A stretch of 64,000 nt of DNA, taken from Emydura subglobosa (Eukaryota; Chordata; Testudines; Chelidae). Both the position numbers and the translations under genes were made by a program. The stretch's first letter is position 1; every line of letters begins with the position of its first letter. Positions 12,897-26,200 of this stretch are shown piece after piece. The notes below the pieces were generated by a model. That model worked only from the letters and a program-made list of their open reading frames with translations, searched no databases and was not told the origin of the DNA. The stretch lies in contig ML679968.1 in assembly GCA_007922225.1 (NCBI GenBank), positions 9,294,399 to 9,358,398 of the forward strand, read 5' to 3'.

Positions 12897-13751
12897 GCTA
12901 GATTCACAAAGAAATTTAGGTGAGGTAATGTTGTGTCATCACGCCTAATTTTTAGGTGCCTAGAAAATCACTAGGATTCACGCACCTTCGTTTGGCACCT
13001 AGACCTCCTACAGAATGCACGGTGAAAGAGAGATCCCTCAGAATGGGATTCACAAAAGCCAGCACACTAGGCAGCTGTTCACCTAAGCTAATCAATGGAA
13101 GATGCCAAGCTAAGGATTGTGTCTTAAGCCTCACGCCTCTCTTGGAGATAGGCATCTAAATCCAGGATGAAGGGAGGCATCTTCCTCTGATTGGGATTCT
13201 CAGCTGCAAACCCTTTCTGTGGTTATGCGGCTGCACTGTTTTAGCAAGATGCCAGGGGAGGGGGAACCTCCCTCATAACTCTAGTCTAGTGGTTAGATAC
13301 TCATCTGGGATGTGGGAGACGCCTCAGTTCAAGATTCCCTCCCACTCCACCCACCAAGGGATTTGAACTGGGAGCTGCCACTTTTCAGGAGAGTACTCTT
13401 ACCACTGGGGTATAGGATATTCTGATATGAGGTTCCCTCAGTCTCCTTTGTTGCAACTGCTGCACTCCAATTAAATAATGAAAGACTCACTGGGCCAGAG
13501 AAAGTGAGAAAGTTACTCTGTATCTTGGAGCTTGGAGCACTCATATGAGAGGTGGAAAACCCAGACTCCCTTATTCCAGTTACTACTTTAAATTATTTAT
13601 CCACAGTGGAACAGCTTCAACAGGCGAGGTGGACCCCTGCAGGGTTGAGCGGCAGCTGAGAGGGACTTTTGTGAATCCCTGTAGTGCCTGATTTTGGGAT
13701 TTAGATGCCCAAACTAGCAGTTAGGTACCTAAGTCCTTTTGTGAGTCTAGC
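12897..13751. mobile_element. Non-autonomous hAT-like element with internal tRNA-like inverted halves
   Basis: Terminal inverted repeats of about 24 bases: the left end reads GCTAGATTCACAAAGAAATT and the right end read in reverse GCTAGACTCACAAAAGGACT. Terminal style and length (855 bp) fit a non-autonomous hAT-type element, though I cannot find a clean 8-bp target duplication. Inside, 13285-13340 (TCTAGTGGTTAGATACTCAT ... CAGTTCAAGATTCCC) and 13360-13412 (GGGATTTGAACTGGGAGC ... CTTACCACTGGGG) are inverted copies of a tRNA-like sequence with A-box and B-box resemblance. No open reading frame of note. Confidence 0.75.
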
Positions 13752-13756
13752 CCTTA

Positions 13757-13973
13757 GGGCCAGATCTTCAAAGGTAGTTAGGGGTCTATCTATGCAGGCA
13801 GTGAGATTTTCAAAAATAGCTAACTCTCACGGAAATCAATTTCAATGATTTCACTGGGATTTAGGTTCCTGAGAGCTTTCTGAAAAACACTGATTTTAAT
13901 GGGAGTGTGGTGCCTAAATGCCTTGCTGCAATCTACATCTTCAGGTGCCTATTAAATGTTAAAAATCTGGCCC
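13757..13973. repeat. MITE with GGGCCAGAT termini
   Basis: The left end GGGCCAGATCTTC and the right end AAAAATCTGGCCC are inverted repeats. The middle has ATTTTAATGGGAGTGTGGTGCC, a typical MITE centre. It lies six bases after the previous element. Non-coding. Confidence 0.7.
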
Positions 13974-16900
13974 ATAGTGTAGCTAGGGCAAAATGTGCAG
14001 CAAAGCACTTTAAGTGAGGAGATATACTACATTAATCCCGTTCTATGCCAAATACGGGCAATCCACCACAGTTATGCTAATCCATGCCCTAAAAGCAAAT
14101 TGATACAGCTGTTTAGCGATTTTGGAAGGTGGTGGTATTTCCCACTACCTTTCTTTTTTTTTTTTTTCTTTTCCAAAAGAAAAAAAGACAAATATGTTTT
14201 TGCCAGAAGGAAGATAAACAGGTTGTAAAAATATGTCAGAACTAAAAATCATTACATGATTCTGAATTTAGTTTTTATTGGTTTGTTTGTTTTTAAGGCT
14301 TAATTGGAGGATAAATTAGACCCAGGTATCAAAGTATTATTTATCTATTTTTAAAGCAATGTTTAGTTTTGATTTTCCATGAAAGATGTGCACAGAATAT
14401 ATGTACAGTATATTTCCATTGTGTTTGTGAAAAGAATGCAGGATGCAACTAAAATACTTTTTCTGCAAGTTTTCATTATCAAAGAAGTCAATTTCTTTCA
14501 TATACTAATGTTTTCCCTTCCATTGTTCTCTCCCAAGTAAGAAGCTTAAGAAAGGGGGAACAAAGTAAATTTCTGATGTGACTGTGCAAACATTACTATG
14601 AACCAACTGAAAGATTGTTCAGAAATGTCTATGTGTGTAGGTTAAATTAGTCAGATAAAGTCTATTTTGCATTCTATCCTTTTTCTGAGAATTTTATTAA
14701 CCATGTCTCTAAACTATAGTACCCCATAAAAGGCCAAATTCCGCACCTTTTGTAAATGGCTACACCTTCATTGATTTTGATCTAGGTGCACTTGCTGAAG
14801 CATACAAATGAATATGATCAAAAGATAGTTGCTTGTTGGTTGGGATGACTATATAATAAACATTATCTTAAATCTTTGTAGCTTGTAATATCTCTTTAAA
14901 AAATAATTGACAAAGATTATTTGGTAAGAGATGGTAGTAAAAATGGACATCAGTCTTCGCAGCATTAGCTGTCAACTCCTTACCCCAAAGAAGTTTTGGT
15001 TTAATTAACTTGTTTTTTTACCTTTCACCAAGTGCATGCTCAAACTTTCAAAACCTTACATAGCCAGTGTGAAAGCTAACTAGAAATACTAACAGTAACT
15101 AGTAATGACTTTCACCCTTTCAATCTAGTTTGCAATCAATGGCCTTCAAGGTGATATTATTATAGAATAGTTGTATAGAAGATGTGAACCTTGATGCTTT
15201 GCCTTACGTATTTAGGCCTGTTATTGCAAATCTTACATCATATCAATGGGACTATTTGCCTGAATATGCTTCCCTCACCTCTGGAGGAGTTCCAGGGTCA
15301 GGCTAAGAAGGAGCAAACCCTAAATCCTCATGGTTTATCACCTATGAACAATCAGGATATAACTAGCTGCTCACAAACTGAAATTATGACAGTAGACCAA
15401 AAGGCAGTTTTCTTGAGACATGTACCTAAAACTCAAAGCTTCTACATTACTAAACCAGTGACTTATAAGGGGTCTTAGCACATACATGTCCCTTCAGAAA
15501 GAAGTAGACATGTACCAGTATGGTTTTACGTTTTCCATTATGTAATCGCAATCGAGGTTTTAAATTATTTCTTTGCCCTCCTCTCTTTTGAGATATTTAT
15601 ACTTCAATAGTATAGCTGAACACACAATATAAAAAGTAGTCTATGACCTTTTCTCTAGAAGTTTTTTCCCCATATCGTATGTAAATAAAAAGTCTGGAAA
15701 TATACTTGTAAGAAAAAGATAGAGACAGTTCCAAGGCCTCCCAAGACATTAATTGCCAACTAAAGCACACCCGTTTCAGCTGGTTACTCTACCAAAAGGA
15801 TATATACTAATGGCTAATTTCTGTATTACCAATTTATTTCCATTGTAAAATATCACTTTATAGGTTAATAATGCAACTAATAGCAATCAGTCCTTATAGA
15901 AGCAAAAGTTATCTCCATGCCCAAATTTGTTTTCCTGAAGTTCATCTTCACGCTGGCCAAACTCAGCTAATTGACTCACTTCCTGTTTGAATTAGGCTGG
16001 GATGTCTTTTAGGAATCAGATGATCTGTTGCACACTGACTGCCAAAATTCCTTGGGAAAATTGAGCTATACTGTTCCTACAGCATTTGCATTGTAGTGAT
16101 TCAAGCACTTTGTTCTCACTGACTTTAGAGATGAATGTAAATGTTATTTCCTCCACTGTCTGCCTTGAACCAAATGCCACAGGACATTAAATTTAGTGAT
16201 GCTGAGCAGTGGAAAAAATAAACACAATCTCCCATGGCATTCTGTTACAAGACAAGCCAAGAAGAAAATAAAAACAAAACAGGAGTTATAAACTTGACGA
16301 AAAATAAAGAATCCTGAAAGATGAATTGGTGGGGGGGAACAATATGTAAAATAAACTTTTTGAAAAACTTCCCTGGTTTGATAATTATAGATTAAGAGCA
16401 TGTCAGGATGTACACTGAATAGAAACCAGTTGTTAGTTTATCCATATCTTGTTCTTAAATAGACTTAATATTTAGTTGCTTTGACAATGTAAACTGTCCT
16501 TGAGGAATCCTTAGTCTTTTGTTTGTCCTTTGAATGGTAACTAATTTGGCTTGTTTGAATTACACTCAGCTGAGAGAGAGGCTAACAATAAAACTTGGTG
16601 AGAAAGTAACAAGCATATTACATACTATTTAAACACGACTGCCTGTCAATGGAAATGCATGCCTGTTTTTGTTTTTCTATGGTGATAAACAAACAACTTC
16701 AGCTACAAACTGAAAGGGGGGGGGGGAAATTGTCATAAATTTTGAGATCATTACAAAGGAAGGGCCAAAACTCCCATTCATTTCATGATGATTTCTGTTA
16801 ATAAATGGATGCAAACACCAATGCTGTATTAGGGTTCCTGTTAAACATGTACTTGATTTTTTTCCCCTTTCCCTTACAATCCAATTTGCCTTCCTCACTA

Positions 16901-19900
16901 TTTAAAATATTATTTCTAATCCTGTGTTATTAACTTCAGCTCAAAAAATAACTTTAGAAAAATCACCATTATGTTATCGACCTATATAATTATGCTAAGT
17001 CATGTGTCTTTGAATACCTGACAGATGTACTAATTAGTGGCTGAGTTATTTGTAGTATAACTGATGAACAGGTCAAAGTGAGGTTGTTTCAAGAAATGAA
17101 CTTGACTTTAAAAAAAATATTTGCAAGGCTAGTGCAAACTATTCTTCTTAGATGGAAATGTTAGCAAGCACTGAAATGCATCTAATTAAAAAGAATAACA
17201 AAGCTAAACCAATGGCAGAAACCAGCTTTATTTATAATAAATATTGAAACAATCAGAGTACAATCTGAAGGTATTCAGCGGAATAAGGTGCAAAACTACG
17301 ATGCTCAGCACAGATTGCAAAGAAATGCACAAACAAAAATTAACTGAAGAAAATGTAGCTAAAGCATCACGTTCTGATGATGATACAGAAACAAAGAACT
17401 TTGTTGAGGCTCTTCATAATTTTACAAAGCAAGGTTCAACAACAGCTGGCATTGTGACACTTGAAATAAGTAAATGGTGAATTTTAGTATAGATACTGCA
17501 GTTGAGTATAGTATGGTCACAGAAAGAGTATACAAAATAATTCGTGATCGTAGTCCTGTATTAAAAATGTAGATTAGTCTTCATTCATATAGTGGGCACT
17601 AAATGTGCCCATTTGGTAAAAACACTAGCACATCTGTAGATGGACATATACTACTTGATATACTATAGTGGAAGAAGAAGGCCCATGTTATGCTTGGGTT
17701 GAAGAGAAACCTGCAAATGCATATGATTAAACGTGTATAACTTGTCCACCAAACATGATGCAAAATTGATAACTAATTTAATGAGGTATTTCATGGGATT
17801 GGATTTTTTAGTGTTATAATACACCACGTTGATATAGATCTTAACACAGTGCCAAAAACTCAGCAACGTACCTCTCAAGCAGTCTGCTGTTTTGTGGAAC
17901 ACTCAGGATTTTAGATTGTCTTTTTCAGCTGCTTTGCTGTTCCTACAATGTCTGGAAATCTCTTCAAGCCACCTGACTCATCCCAGGGGAATTCAGCTAA
18001 GTGAGTAGCACACCTTCAAAAACTCAGCCTGGGCCCTGCTCCGTAACATGTCTATGTGTGTGAGCCTAGCCTCACTGCCTGCATTTAACTGCTCAGGAAC
18101 AGCAGCTTCCTATTTCCAGCAGCAGCAAAGAGGAGCAGCCAGAAGTAGGGATGGCTGGTGGGGAGATAGATCTGGGGTGTTGGGTTGGCATTATTCCCCT
18201 TGTTCATGTGTGTTGGGGGGAGGTGTCTGGTAGGAAGAGGCTGAAGAGGGCAGTCTTTGGTGAAGAGAGAAGGGAGTTTCATAGGGTTTGGCAGAAGATG
18301 AACGGAGCAATACATTGTGATGAAATAGGGACACATTTGCTTAGGAATGTTAACATGCCAATGAATCCCTGCTATGCTTTTTAGTCATTTGCTCAATGTT
18401 GTTCAGGTCCCCGTTACCCATTTATTCTGCCAGAGGTTGAAGGTGTAATATGCATACGACATAATGTCCCATTAGCACTAGAATACAAAATAAAAACTGA
18501 ACTTGACTCTGATGGTAACATCAGATGGTACTGAGTGAAAACAGGCACCACCCACTGGATTAACAGTATTGTTACCATAGTAAAATAAAACAAGGATTTT
18601 TTTATAGATCGAAAAGATCTGAATAAAGCTACCAAATGTAAATGCTGTCTCATGAGAACAACCGAGGAGCTCATGTCCAGGCTTCAAAATCTTTAGTTGT
18701 GAATGTAAGGTAAGGCTTGGGCAAGTCCAGCTCAATAAAAAGCGCTAAGTTCTTCACATTGCTTTTGGTAGTTATGTGTCTAAATGACTTTGCTTCAGGA
18801 AAGCCTCACCTTTTACATTACACCAGTTGTAGATCTGAATTGGAGTGGAAGCAATTGTTCTGCTGATTTGAGGAGAAAATGATCAAAACCACAATGACAG
18901 ACTGCATCATATTCTGTAGCTTGCCAAGATAAACAACCATAAATTAAATAGGAACAAATGCCATGGCATCTACTCAGTGACAAAGAGTTTCATCAGACCC
19001 AGCAAAGACATTTGTATGGCAAATGTGAAGAGCACAAAACAAGGGGACCATTCAGAGGTTTTATGGGCATGTTCACATACGTAACAAATTCATCTCTAAT
19101 TTGTCATCATGAATTGCTCCCCTCAGAATGCTGCTTGAGAACGGCAATAGCACTGGCAAAAGACATTTTTTTTAAAGTTGTTACAAGAACTGAGTGAATA
19201 ATTGATTTCTTTTTGTTTTGTTTCGGCGGCTGAACTAAAAAAAAATTGAACTCATTTTTTGTTTTTGTTTTTTGTTTTTGTTTTTACTCGCCTAAAAGAA
19301 AAAACTGGAAAAATGTTTGGGTCAAATGTACTGCTGTGAAGGATGTTTTGAAATGAAACTTTGAAACAAAATGTTAATTAGAAGTGACATGTCAATGGTT
19401 CATTTTGAAAAACTGTTTTGAGTTTTTCAGCAACAAAATAATCTTTTTTTAATTCAACTGAAACTATTCACCAAATTTAGCCAATAGATTCAGTTACTCT
19501 GCAACTGCATTTTTTACTGTGCCGAAAATATTTCTTCCAACTCCAGTTGTCACGAAAGTGCCAGTACTATAATATTTTGAGATTAACATGAAACCTGTGA
19601 TGTAAACACACATGGTTTGGAGGCTGAAAGGTTACATGCTTCCAAAGCACTGACTATAACCCAAGGGAACTATGCGTTGATTGAAAAATAAATCCTGATA
19701 ATTGTTTTTGAGAGGTTTCACTGAACATACTTATGGGGAGAAGAAAACAGTGGTGGTAACAAAAAAAAAAAAAAACGGAAACCTTTGGAAGTCAGATATA
19801 TTACAGAAACTATTTAATGTAACACAACCTGGACTTCAGAAAATGATAATGAACCTGCAAAAGTATTTGAGAAATGTTTCATAAGGACCTACATAAAATC

Positions 19901-22628
19901 ATCTTACATTGGACATGCTTTCAAGAGCGCTTATATTTAGTGCAGGCAAGGAACTGCAGGAATAAATAAATACAACACAATTACTGACCAAAATTTCCAA
20001 ACCAAAATCTGACAAAGTCAGGTGAGAACCAAAATTGCCCAATCTTATAACATCTTGAGAAGATAATGGTTGATGGATAGCCAACAGGAAAAACCTTTGG
20101 CATCTCAGGCATAAAAACTACTTATGCCCATAGAGAAATTGCATCATTTTATGGGATTTGGTACAAATTACATTGTGTCATAATACAGCATGAGGTTGGA
20201 AATGCATAGTGTAGTGATCACTGTTAATCAGTTTATTAAAAAGTGAGAGAACAGAGCCAGAGCTGTCCTGTTTTTGGCCAAGAATGAGTGGTGGCATCAA
20301 AGATAATGTATCCAAGATGTAAATTTCCAATAAATGCAGGAAACAGAATGCAACCAAACCACTGAAACCACATGAAATTGATCATCATCATTGCCCAAAG
20401 GATGTTACAGAAATGGAAAATGGGAAAAAATATGTTTTTTTTAAATGAACAACTCACTACTTTTTAAAAGTCAAAATATTGAACAACTCATTGAGCAAAT
20501 ACATGTTCAACACATTGTAAATCACGGTGGTTCATCATGGGTTTTGAGATGTGTTAATACTACATAGCCAAAAATTTACTAATGGTTTATTCTGACAACT
20601 GTCTTGGGTTTTTTTTAGATTGTAACATTGTTTGATTGGAACATTTAAATATCTATTCAATAACTAGCACAATGCGGTTCTGATTGGGCTGTCCTCCAGG
20701 TGCTACTGCAATGTAAATTTTAGGGCTAGCTGAAAAATGGGGATTATTTTTTTGTGAAAAGATCATTCCTTTTTTCCCATCTCAACTTGAAACGTTGATA
20801 AAATATTTGCATTGAAATGTTAACACTTTTCAAGCAATTCTATAGCTGATAAAAATTGAGATAATTTGTCACAAATTTTGCGAAAACAATGTAAATTCCT
20901 AATTCAGAAAATTTCAAGCACTGTACTAAATGTTATTGAAAGTTGTTTATATTCCTTTTAAGTATCTACATATCAGTTCATATGAACCACGTCAGGGCCC
21001 TAGTATACATAGGCAAATGGTTTATCAGCAAAGTCAGAACAAATAGCAAAAGACTCATTTCAAGGGGGATAATTCCTGGTGAATTAATAGGATCTGTAGT
21101 TAGTATTGTCAGAATATCAAAACACCCTTCAAAATGAATTTGAGTATTACCCATTCAGAACTGTATGTACAGAAGCACAGCAATCTTAGTGCCAACATCT
21201 AACAAAGCTAATTGGTACAAAAATCGTTGAAATCATTATGCAATAGAAAAATGCCAGGAAATCAGAACAGGAGAAATAGTGCGTCAAAGATACCAGTCAG
21301 TTATTCTCATTGCAAGTGGAAGAGAATGTTAGATTCCAAACTGGAAGTGGCTGGCAACCTGCCCAGGTGACAGATATACCATCCCTTCTGGGGGCGGTCC
21401 TACAGGAGGAACAACAGCTGTCTAAACAAAAACAAAGAGGACATTGGTTCTCTGTTTCTCAAGGCCATCCAGAATGCTGCTGACCCAATAATGTGCCCCC
21501 CAAGCCACTGCCAATGAAAAACATAAAGAGCAGCCAACACAGGCTTTAGATAATAGATCCACCTTGACCTTAACAGAGGCTACTAGAGAAGGAACTGTTT
21601 TGAGATAAAAGAAGCAGCTGTGTGATCCGCTAGACAGCCACTGAGGTAAACAGATAGGAATTCTTTGCAGTGTCCAATAAGATGTAGAATAATCCTCTTA
21701 TCTGTCATAGGATTCAGGTTTCCTCCCCTGACTGCGTCCTAGATATTTGTATTTTATTAATTGACTGTATTAGTTTGTGGATATTTATTTTTGGATTCTA
21801 TTATGGTTTATTAGTAATATTTGATTTTTTAAAAAGAAATGATATAATAGTAACCACTGGCGTCAGTGACCCCTGCCATAGTCTCTTAAAGAAATTCAGA
21901 AGCTTTGAATATCTAATAGAATTAAGCAAGAAGCAGAGCCTTGTCCACTTGGAAACATAAAGCATGGTTTGTTTCACCATAAGAGAGCAGTGAATATTGC
22001 TGTGTGTACAGTGTGATTTATGGTCAGAGAAGTCTATGTAATACCTAAGGATTCATTGCACCGTCTATAAAAATTATGAAAGTCCACATGAAGTTTTTGT
22101 TGTTCTGTAAAAACTGATGGAGCATTCTAAATATTATCAACTGTAATCATTCTACACAGGTCCATTAGAAGGTCCCTGATAAATAGTAGTTTTTCCACCA
22201 GGGAGGTTTAGGGGAATGTAGCTCTCTTGCAAACAGCGAAGAGTTATGTTTGCTGTCTACTTCAGGGAGAGAGCAAAATAACTGTGCATCCCTTATATAA
22301 TATTGTTTTTGCCCGGAACGATCAGTGATATTTTAGAGAAGACTAACTCTAGAGAGGGTGGAAATGAACTGATAACCTTGTGCAGTGAGATATGACTCTG
22401 CTTAAGGGAAGATACCACAGAGTAATGCTTTGAAAATGACACAAAGGTTGATAGAGGAAAAGAAGTTAATACTGGGGGGGAAAACAAATCTACTTCAGAG
22501 ACATTGTGAAGGTCATGATAGAAGTTGGCTAAACTACAGTTTAAAAGCCTTGTGCCTTTTTTTCTGACCAATGGACTCATGTCAGAAAACAGGAAAAAAT
22601 ATACTGATTGACTATTTTAGCTGTGAAA
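13974..22628. other. Long gene-free AT-rich stretch
   Basis: About 8.6 kb without a recognised gene. Simple sequence includes a T-run with an A-run at 14151-14188, G-runs at 16331-16337 and 16717-16726, an A-run at 19759-19774, and a (TTTTTG)-like array at 19253-19287. Two regions, 19240-19470 and 20740-20960, are rich in GAAA/TTTC words and may be old copies of one low-complexity family. A GC-richer stretch at 21340-21600 is unassigned. Open frames up to 95 codons (for example 15191-15478) have no family features. Confidence 0.5.
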
Positions 22629-23605
22629 GAGAACATAAGCACGGTCATACTGGGTCAAACTAATGGTCCATCTAGCCCAGTATCCTGTCTTCCGACAGTG
22701 GCCAAATGCCAGGTTCTTCAGAGGGAATAAAAAGAGCAGGTAACCATCAAGTGATCCATCCTGTCAGCCATTCCCAGCCTCTGGCAAACAGCAATCTCTG
22801 AATATCCTGGCTAATAGCCATTGATGGACCTAGCCTTCACGAACTTATCTAGTTCTTTTTTTAAACGCTGTTATAGTCTTGGCCTTCACAACATCCTCTG
22901 GCAAGGAGTTCCACAGGTTGACTTTCATTTTGTGAAGAAATACTTCCTTTTGTTAATTTTAAACCTGTTGCCTATTAATTTAATTTGGTGACCCCTAGTT
23001 TTTGCGTTATGAGAAGGAGCAAATAACACTTATTTACTTTCTCCACACCAGTCATGATTTCATAGACCTCTATCATATCCCCCTTAGTCATCTCTTTTCC
23101 AAGCTAAAAACTTCCAGTCTTATTAATCTCTCCTCATGTGAAAGCTTTCCATATCCCTAATCATTTTAGTTGCCCTTTTCTATATATTTTCCAATTCTTT
23201 TTTGGAATGGGGCAACCAGATCTGCATGCAATTTTCAAAATGTGGGTGTACCATGGATTTATAAAAAAAAGCCAATATGATATTTTCTATTTTATTATCT
23301 ATCCCTTTCCTAATGATTCCCAACATTCTGTTAGCTTTTTTGACTGCCACTGCACATTGAGTAGATGTTTACAGAAAACTATTCACAATGACACTAAGAT
23401 CTTTCTTGAGTGGTAATAGCTAATTTAGACCCCATCATTTTATATGTATAGTTGGGATTGTTTTCTATGTGTATTACTTTTCATTTATCAATATTGAATT
23501 TCATCTGCCATTTTGTTGCCCAGTCTCCCAGGTTTGTGAGATCCCTTTGTAACTCTTCGCAGTCTTCTCTGAACTTAAGTATCTTAAGTTGTTTTGTGTC
23601 ATCTG
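22629..23605 (-). mobile_element. CR1 LINE 3' portion
   Basis: Read on the minus strand this is the end of CR1 ORF2 followed by its 3' UTR. The 3' end lies at 22629 with the usual GACCCAGTATGACC-type sequence and the ...GGCTAGATGGACCATTAG... block. The C-terminal reverse-transcriptase coding region (read in reverse: CAGAGGATGTTGTGAAGGCC) is at about 22885, and upstream ORF2 sequence continues to about 23605. Compared with other copies here it is rather well preserved, so it is one of the younger insertions in the window. Confidence 0.9.
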
Positions 23606-24794
23606 CATCAGCTAATTCAAAATATACTCCATCTCATTTCAAGTGATCTAACGACTGAGTTCCCTGTCTGCGTAACAGCCCTGAAGATTCGGTCAGACAT
23701 GGCAATCATGGGTAAATCGTAATCTTGATTTTTTGAGGCAGGCCTTTTAAAATGGTGTTGGAGTTTCTCTGTAGCGGTAAAATGATTTTGGAGGTATCCT
23801 TAGGCACACAGTCTGTGTGTATATGTGAATGTTTAGTCTGTGAGGAAAGACTATGCAAAATAAAAATTATATATGTGTATCCATATTGGGACAAGGTCTG
23901 TCTTCTCATTATGGACCTGATCCTCAATGAGAGCAGGATCAAGGCCCTTCCGTGCATACCACACCTAGTACAATGGGACCCTGATCCTTGAAAATACCCT
24001 ACCATAGTATAAATAATAATAGCAATGCATATAACTTAAGTCTTCTATACCAGCATGATCACTGTGTTAAATGTATATGCTAACTTTAAGCTTGATTGAA
24101 ATATTTCACAATGCATTCCCTAATGTTTTTTATCATTGTTAAAACCAGGCACAAGCTGGAAAACGAAGCTAAGTGATGAAATGCAGTGTGTCAAATTGAC
24201 ACTGCAGTGTGTCTTGGTCATGCTGTTGGGTAGAACTAGTTGGAAAACTAGCATCAAATGGAGGGAGAAATGACAAATTCTCATATTTTGGATTTTTTTG
24301 GTTTCTGTTTTTCTGCTTGATATGATCTGCTTTACTGCTGGAGCAAAGATGATGAATTGAGCTAAAGTTCTGAAAACCCACTGATGCGGTAACATATAAT
24401 TAACTAAACACAAGATGACATTTTTAAATTTTATGTGTTGGGTCGAATGATAGGGGCTGTCAAGCATTTTCACAGGTTTATTTCTATTACTTACCAGAGA
24501 AAAACACTGAAACAGCATGTTTTCTTTCTGTGGATTTATTGTGAATAATAAACACAGTCTTTTTCCCCCGATCTGGTTCTTTTTCCAGAAGGGGGTAAAA
24601 GGCAGCACCTAAGGCTTCTGTGTGTTCCATCTAATTAAACAGAAAATTTTCAATAGGAAATTTAATTTTCTATCTCCCTCCCCTGCCCCTCTATTTTCTT
24701 CGTTACATTTTTTGGTGGCAAGCAGGTAAAGAAAAAACCTAGTAGAGCATTTAGTACCACTCTGTGTTCGTTTATTTAGGATTCTTCCTTGCAA
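23606..24794. other. Unannotated sequence
   Basis: Mostly AT-rich. The longest open frame on the minus strand (24120-24608, 162 codons) has no domain or compositional sign of being coding. A short perfect hairpin word pair (AGTGTGTCAAATTGACACTG) lies near 24185. Confidence 0.45.
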
Positions 24795-24960
24795 TATATC
24801 TTTTTAGGACTTTGTCCAGCCTAGTTTTAAATGTCCTAATGGAACGGAACTTCTGTCACTGGTAGTCTATTCCTCAGTTTTCCAGATCTTATATTGTCTC
24901 CTCTTAAATTCAGTCAATTGGTTTCTAGTTTATACTACATTATAGTCAGTATTCCTCCCG
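24795..24960 (-). repeat. CR1/L3-type LINE fragment
   Basis: The plus strand reads TTAGGACTTTGTCCAGCC, then TTTAAATGTCCTAATGG and TATTGTCTCCTCTTAAATTC. This is the antisense of the C-terminal ORF2 and 3' part seen in CR1/L3 copies elsewhere in the window. Short and diverged. Confidence 0.55.
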
Positions 24961-26104
24961 ATCTTTGCCATCAGCTTAGGGCCAGATTTGAGAGGTACCC
25001 AGAAAGACTCCTCCTCCCTACGCACACCAAAAAAGAGAGAGCCACAGTTGCAGTCCCTACATTGAATGGCCTGGAGGCACTGTTCCCTCCATGCAGCCCT
25101 GAGGTTCAGGCAGTGGTAAGGAGAAGACAGAGAAGAAAGGAGAATCATTTTAAAGGATGATGTGTCCTATGCAGTCCCCCTGTACAGCACAGAGCTCAGG
25201 AAGGGACTGTATCTTCCTGACATACAATCCTTTCCTGAATTGCCTGTGGTGGCACCCCAAACGGAAAGCAGTATATAAACAGCACAGTCATAAATAACCA
25301 AACTCCCCATATTGGGATTTATTCTGCTCCCACTGATACCAGAAGATTCCAGCAAAACTCTAATTAAGGATCTTCTAGGAGTTAGGCACCCAACTGCCCT
25401 TAAAAGTCACCTAACTTTGAAAATTTGCGGGCTTCACCTCTGAGTTTCATGGAAACAGGAGCCTGCCTCCTTGTTTTTACCTATCCTCATAAGCCATTTT
25501 CCAGTCCTTGGATAATTGTTGTCACTCTTTCCTGCACTCCCCTACAGTTTGTCCAAACACATGTCTGGTAATGATGTGCCTGGAAGTGAAAGAGAGCAGT
25601 ATTTGGACATAACCAGGCCAGAGTCATCAGAGAAGGGATTGTTACTTTTCAATTAGGTGGCACAGTATCTCTATCTGGGCAGCCCCAAATTCCACTGGCA
25701 TTTTTGAGCTGCCATACCATATTTGAAATGTACATCCCATTTGCTGCCCTCTGTCACAACTATGTCTCATTAGTACTTGAAGGAGGAAAGTTAAATTTCC
25801 TACCTTTGTACAGTAATAGCTGAGGCACATGAATATTTGTTCAGTGATTCTCCATTTAAGAGAATCAATTCTGAAAAGAAAAATAGTCGGGTTTTTTAAA
25901 AGTATTCTGAACCGATCTTGGTTTTTATCTCTTTTTATCATTATACTTCCTCATTACTGAATTTTTCTGTTCAGGCGTAAGTGGGTTTTCTGTACTGTAG
26001 TATTTGCATTCCCAGGGTACCGTATTGAACACACTGGTTTTTGGCCACATCATGTTTTATTTTGGAGTGCTACATTTGAATTGTGTGAGACAAACAGAGC
26101 TGCA
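24961..26104. other. Unannotated sequence
   Basis: Unique-looking DNA. A short TAGGCACCCAACTGCCCTTA-like word set at about 25380-25440 resembles MITE ends but is too short to place. No gene seen. Confidence 0.4.
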
Positions 26105-26200
26105 GTAATACTTATTATGCTGCTCTTTTTATAGATGGGTAAAGTGAGGCACAGAAGAGGGTAAAGGACTTCTAGCTCTGTCACTTGTGATGTGACTTTG
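26105..26200 (-). repeat. MIR-type SINE fragment
   Basis: The plus strand has TTTTTATAGATGGGTAAAGT, then GAGGCACAGAAGAGGGTAAA and GACTTCTAGCTCTGTCACTT. This is the antisense of the well-known MIR core. It is a fragment without its tRNA head. Confidence 0.7.

Noticed and set aside
24120..24608. 162-codon open frame on the minus strand
   Set aside because: No domain, no codon bias, no splice context or neighbours. It lies in AT-rich DNA where frames of this length can occur by chance, and it has no resemblance to a protein I know.
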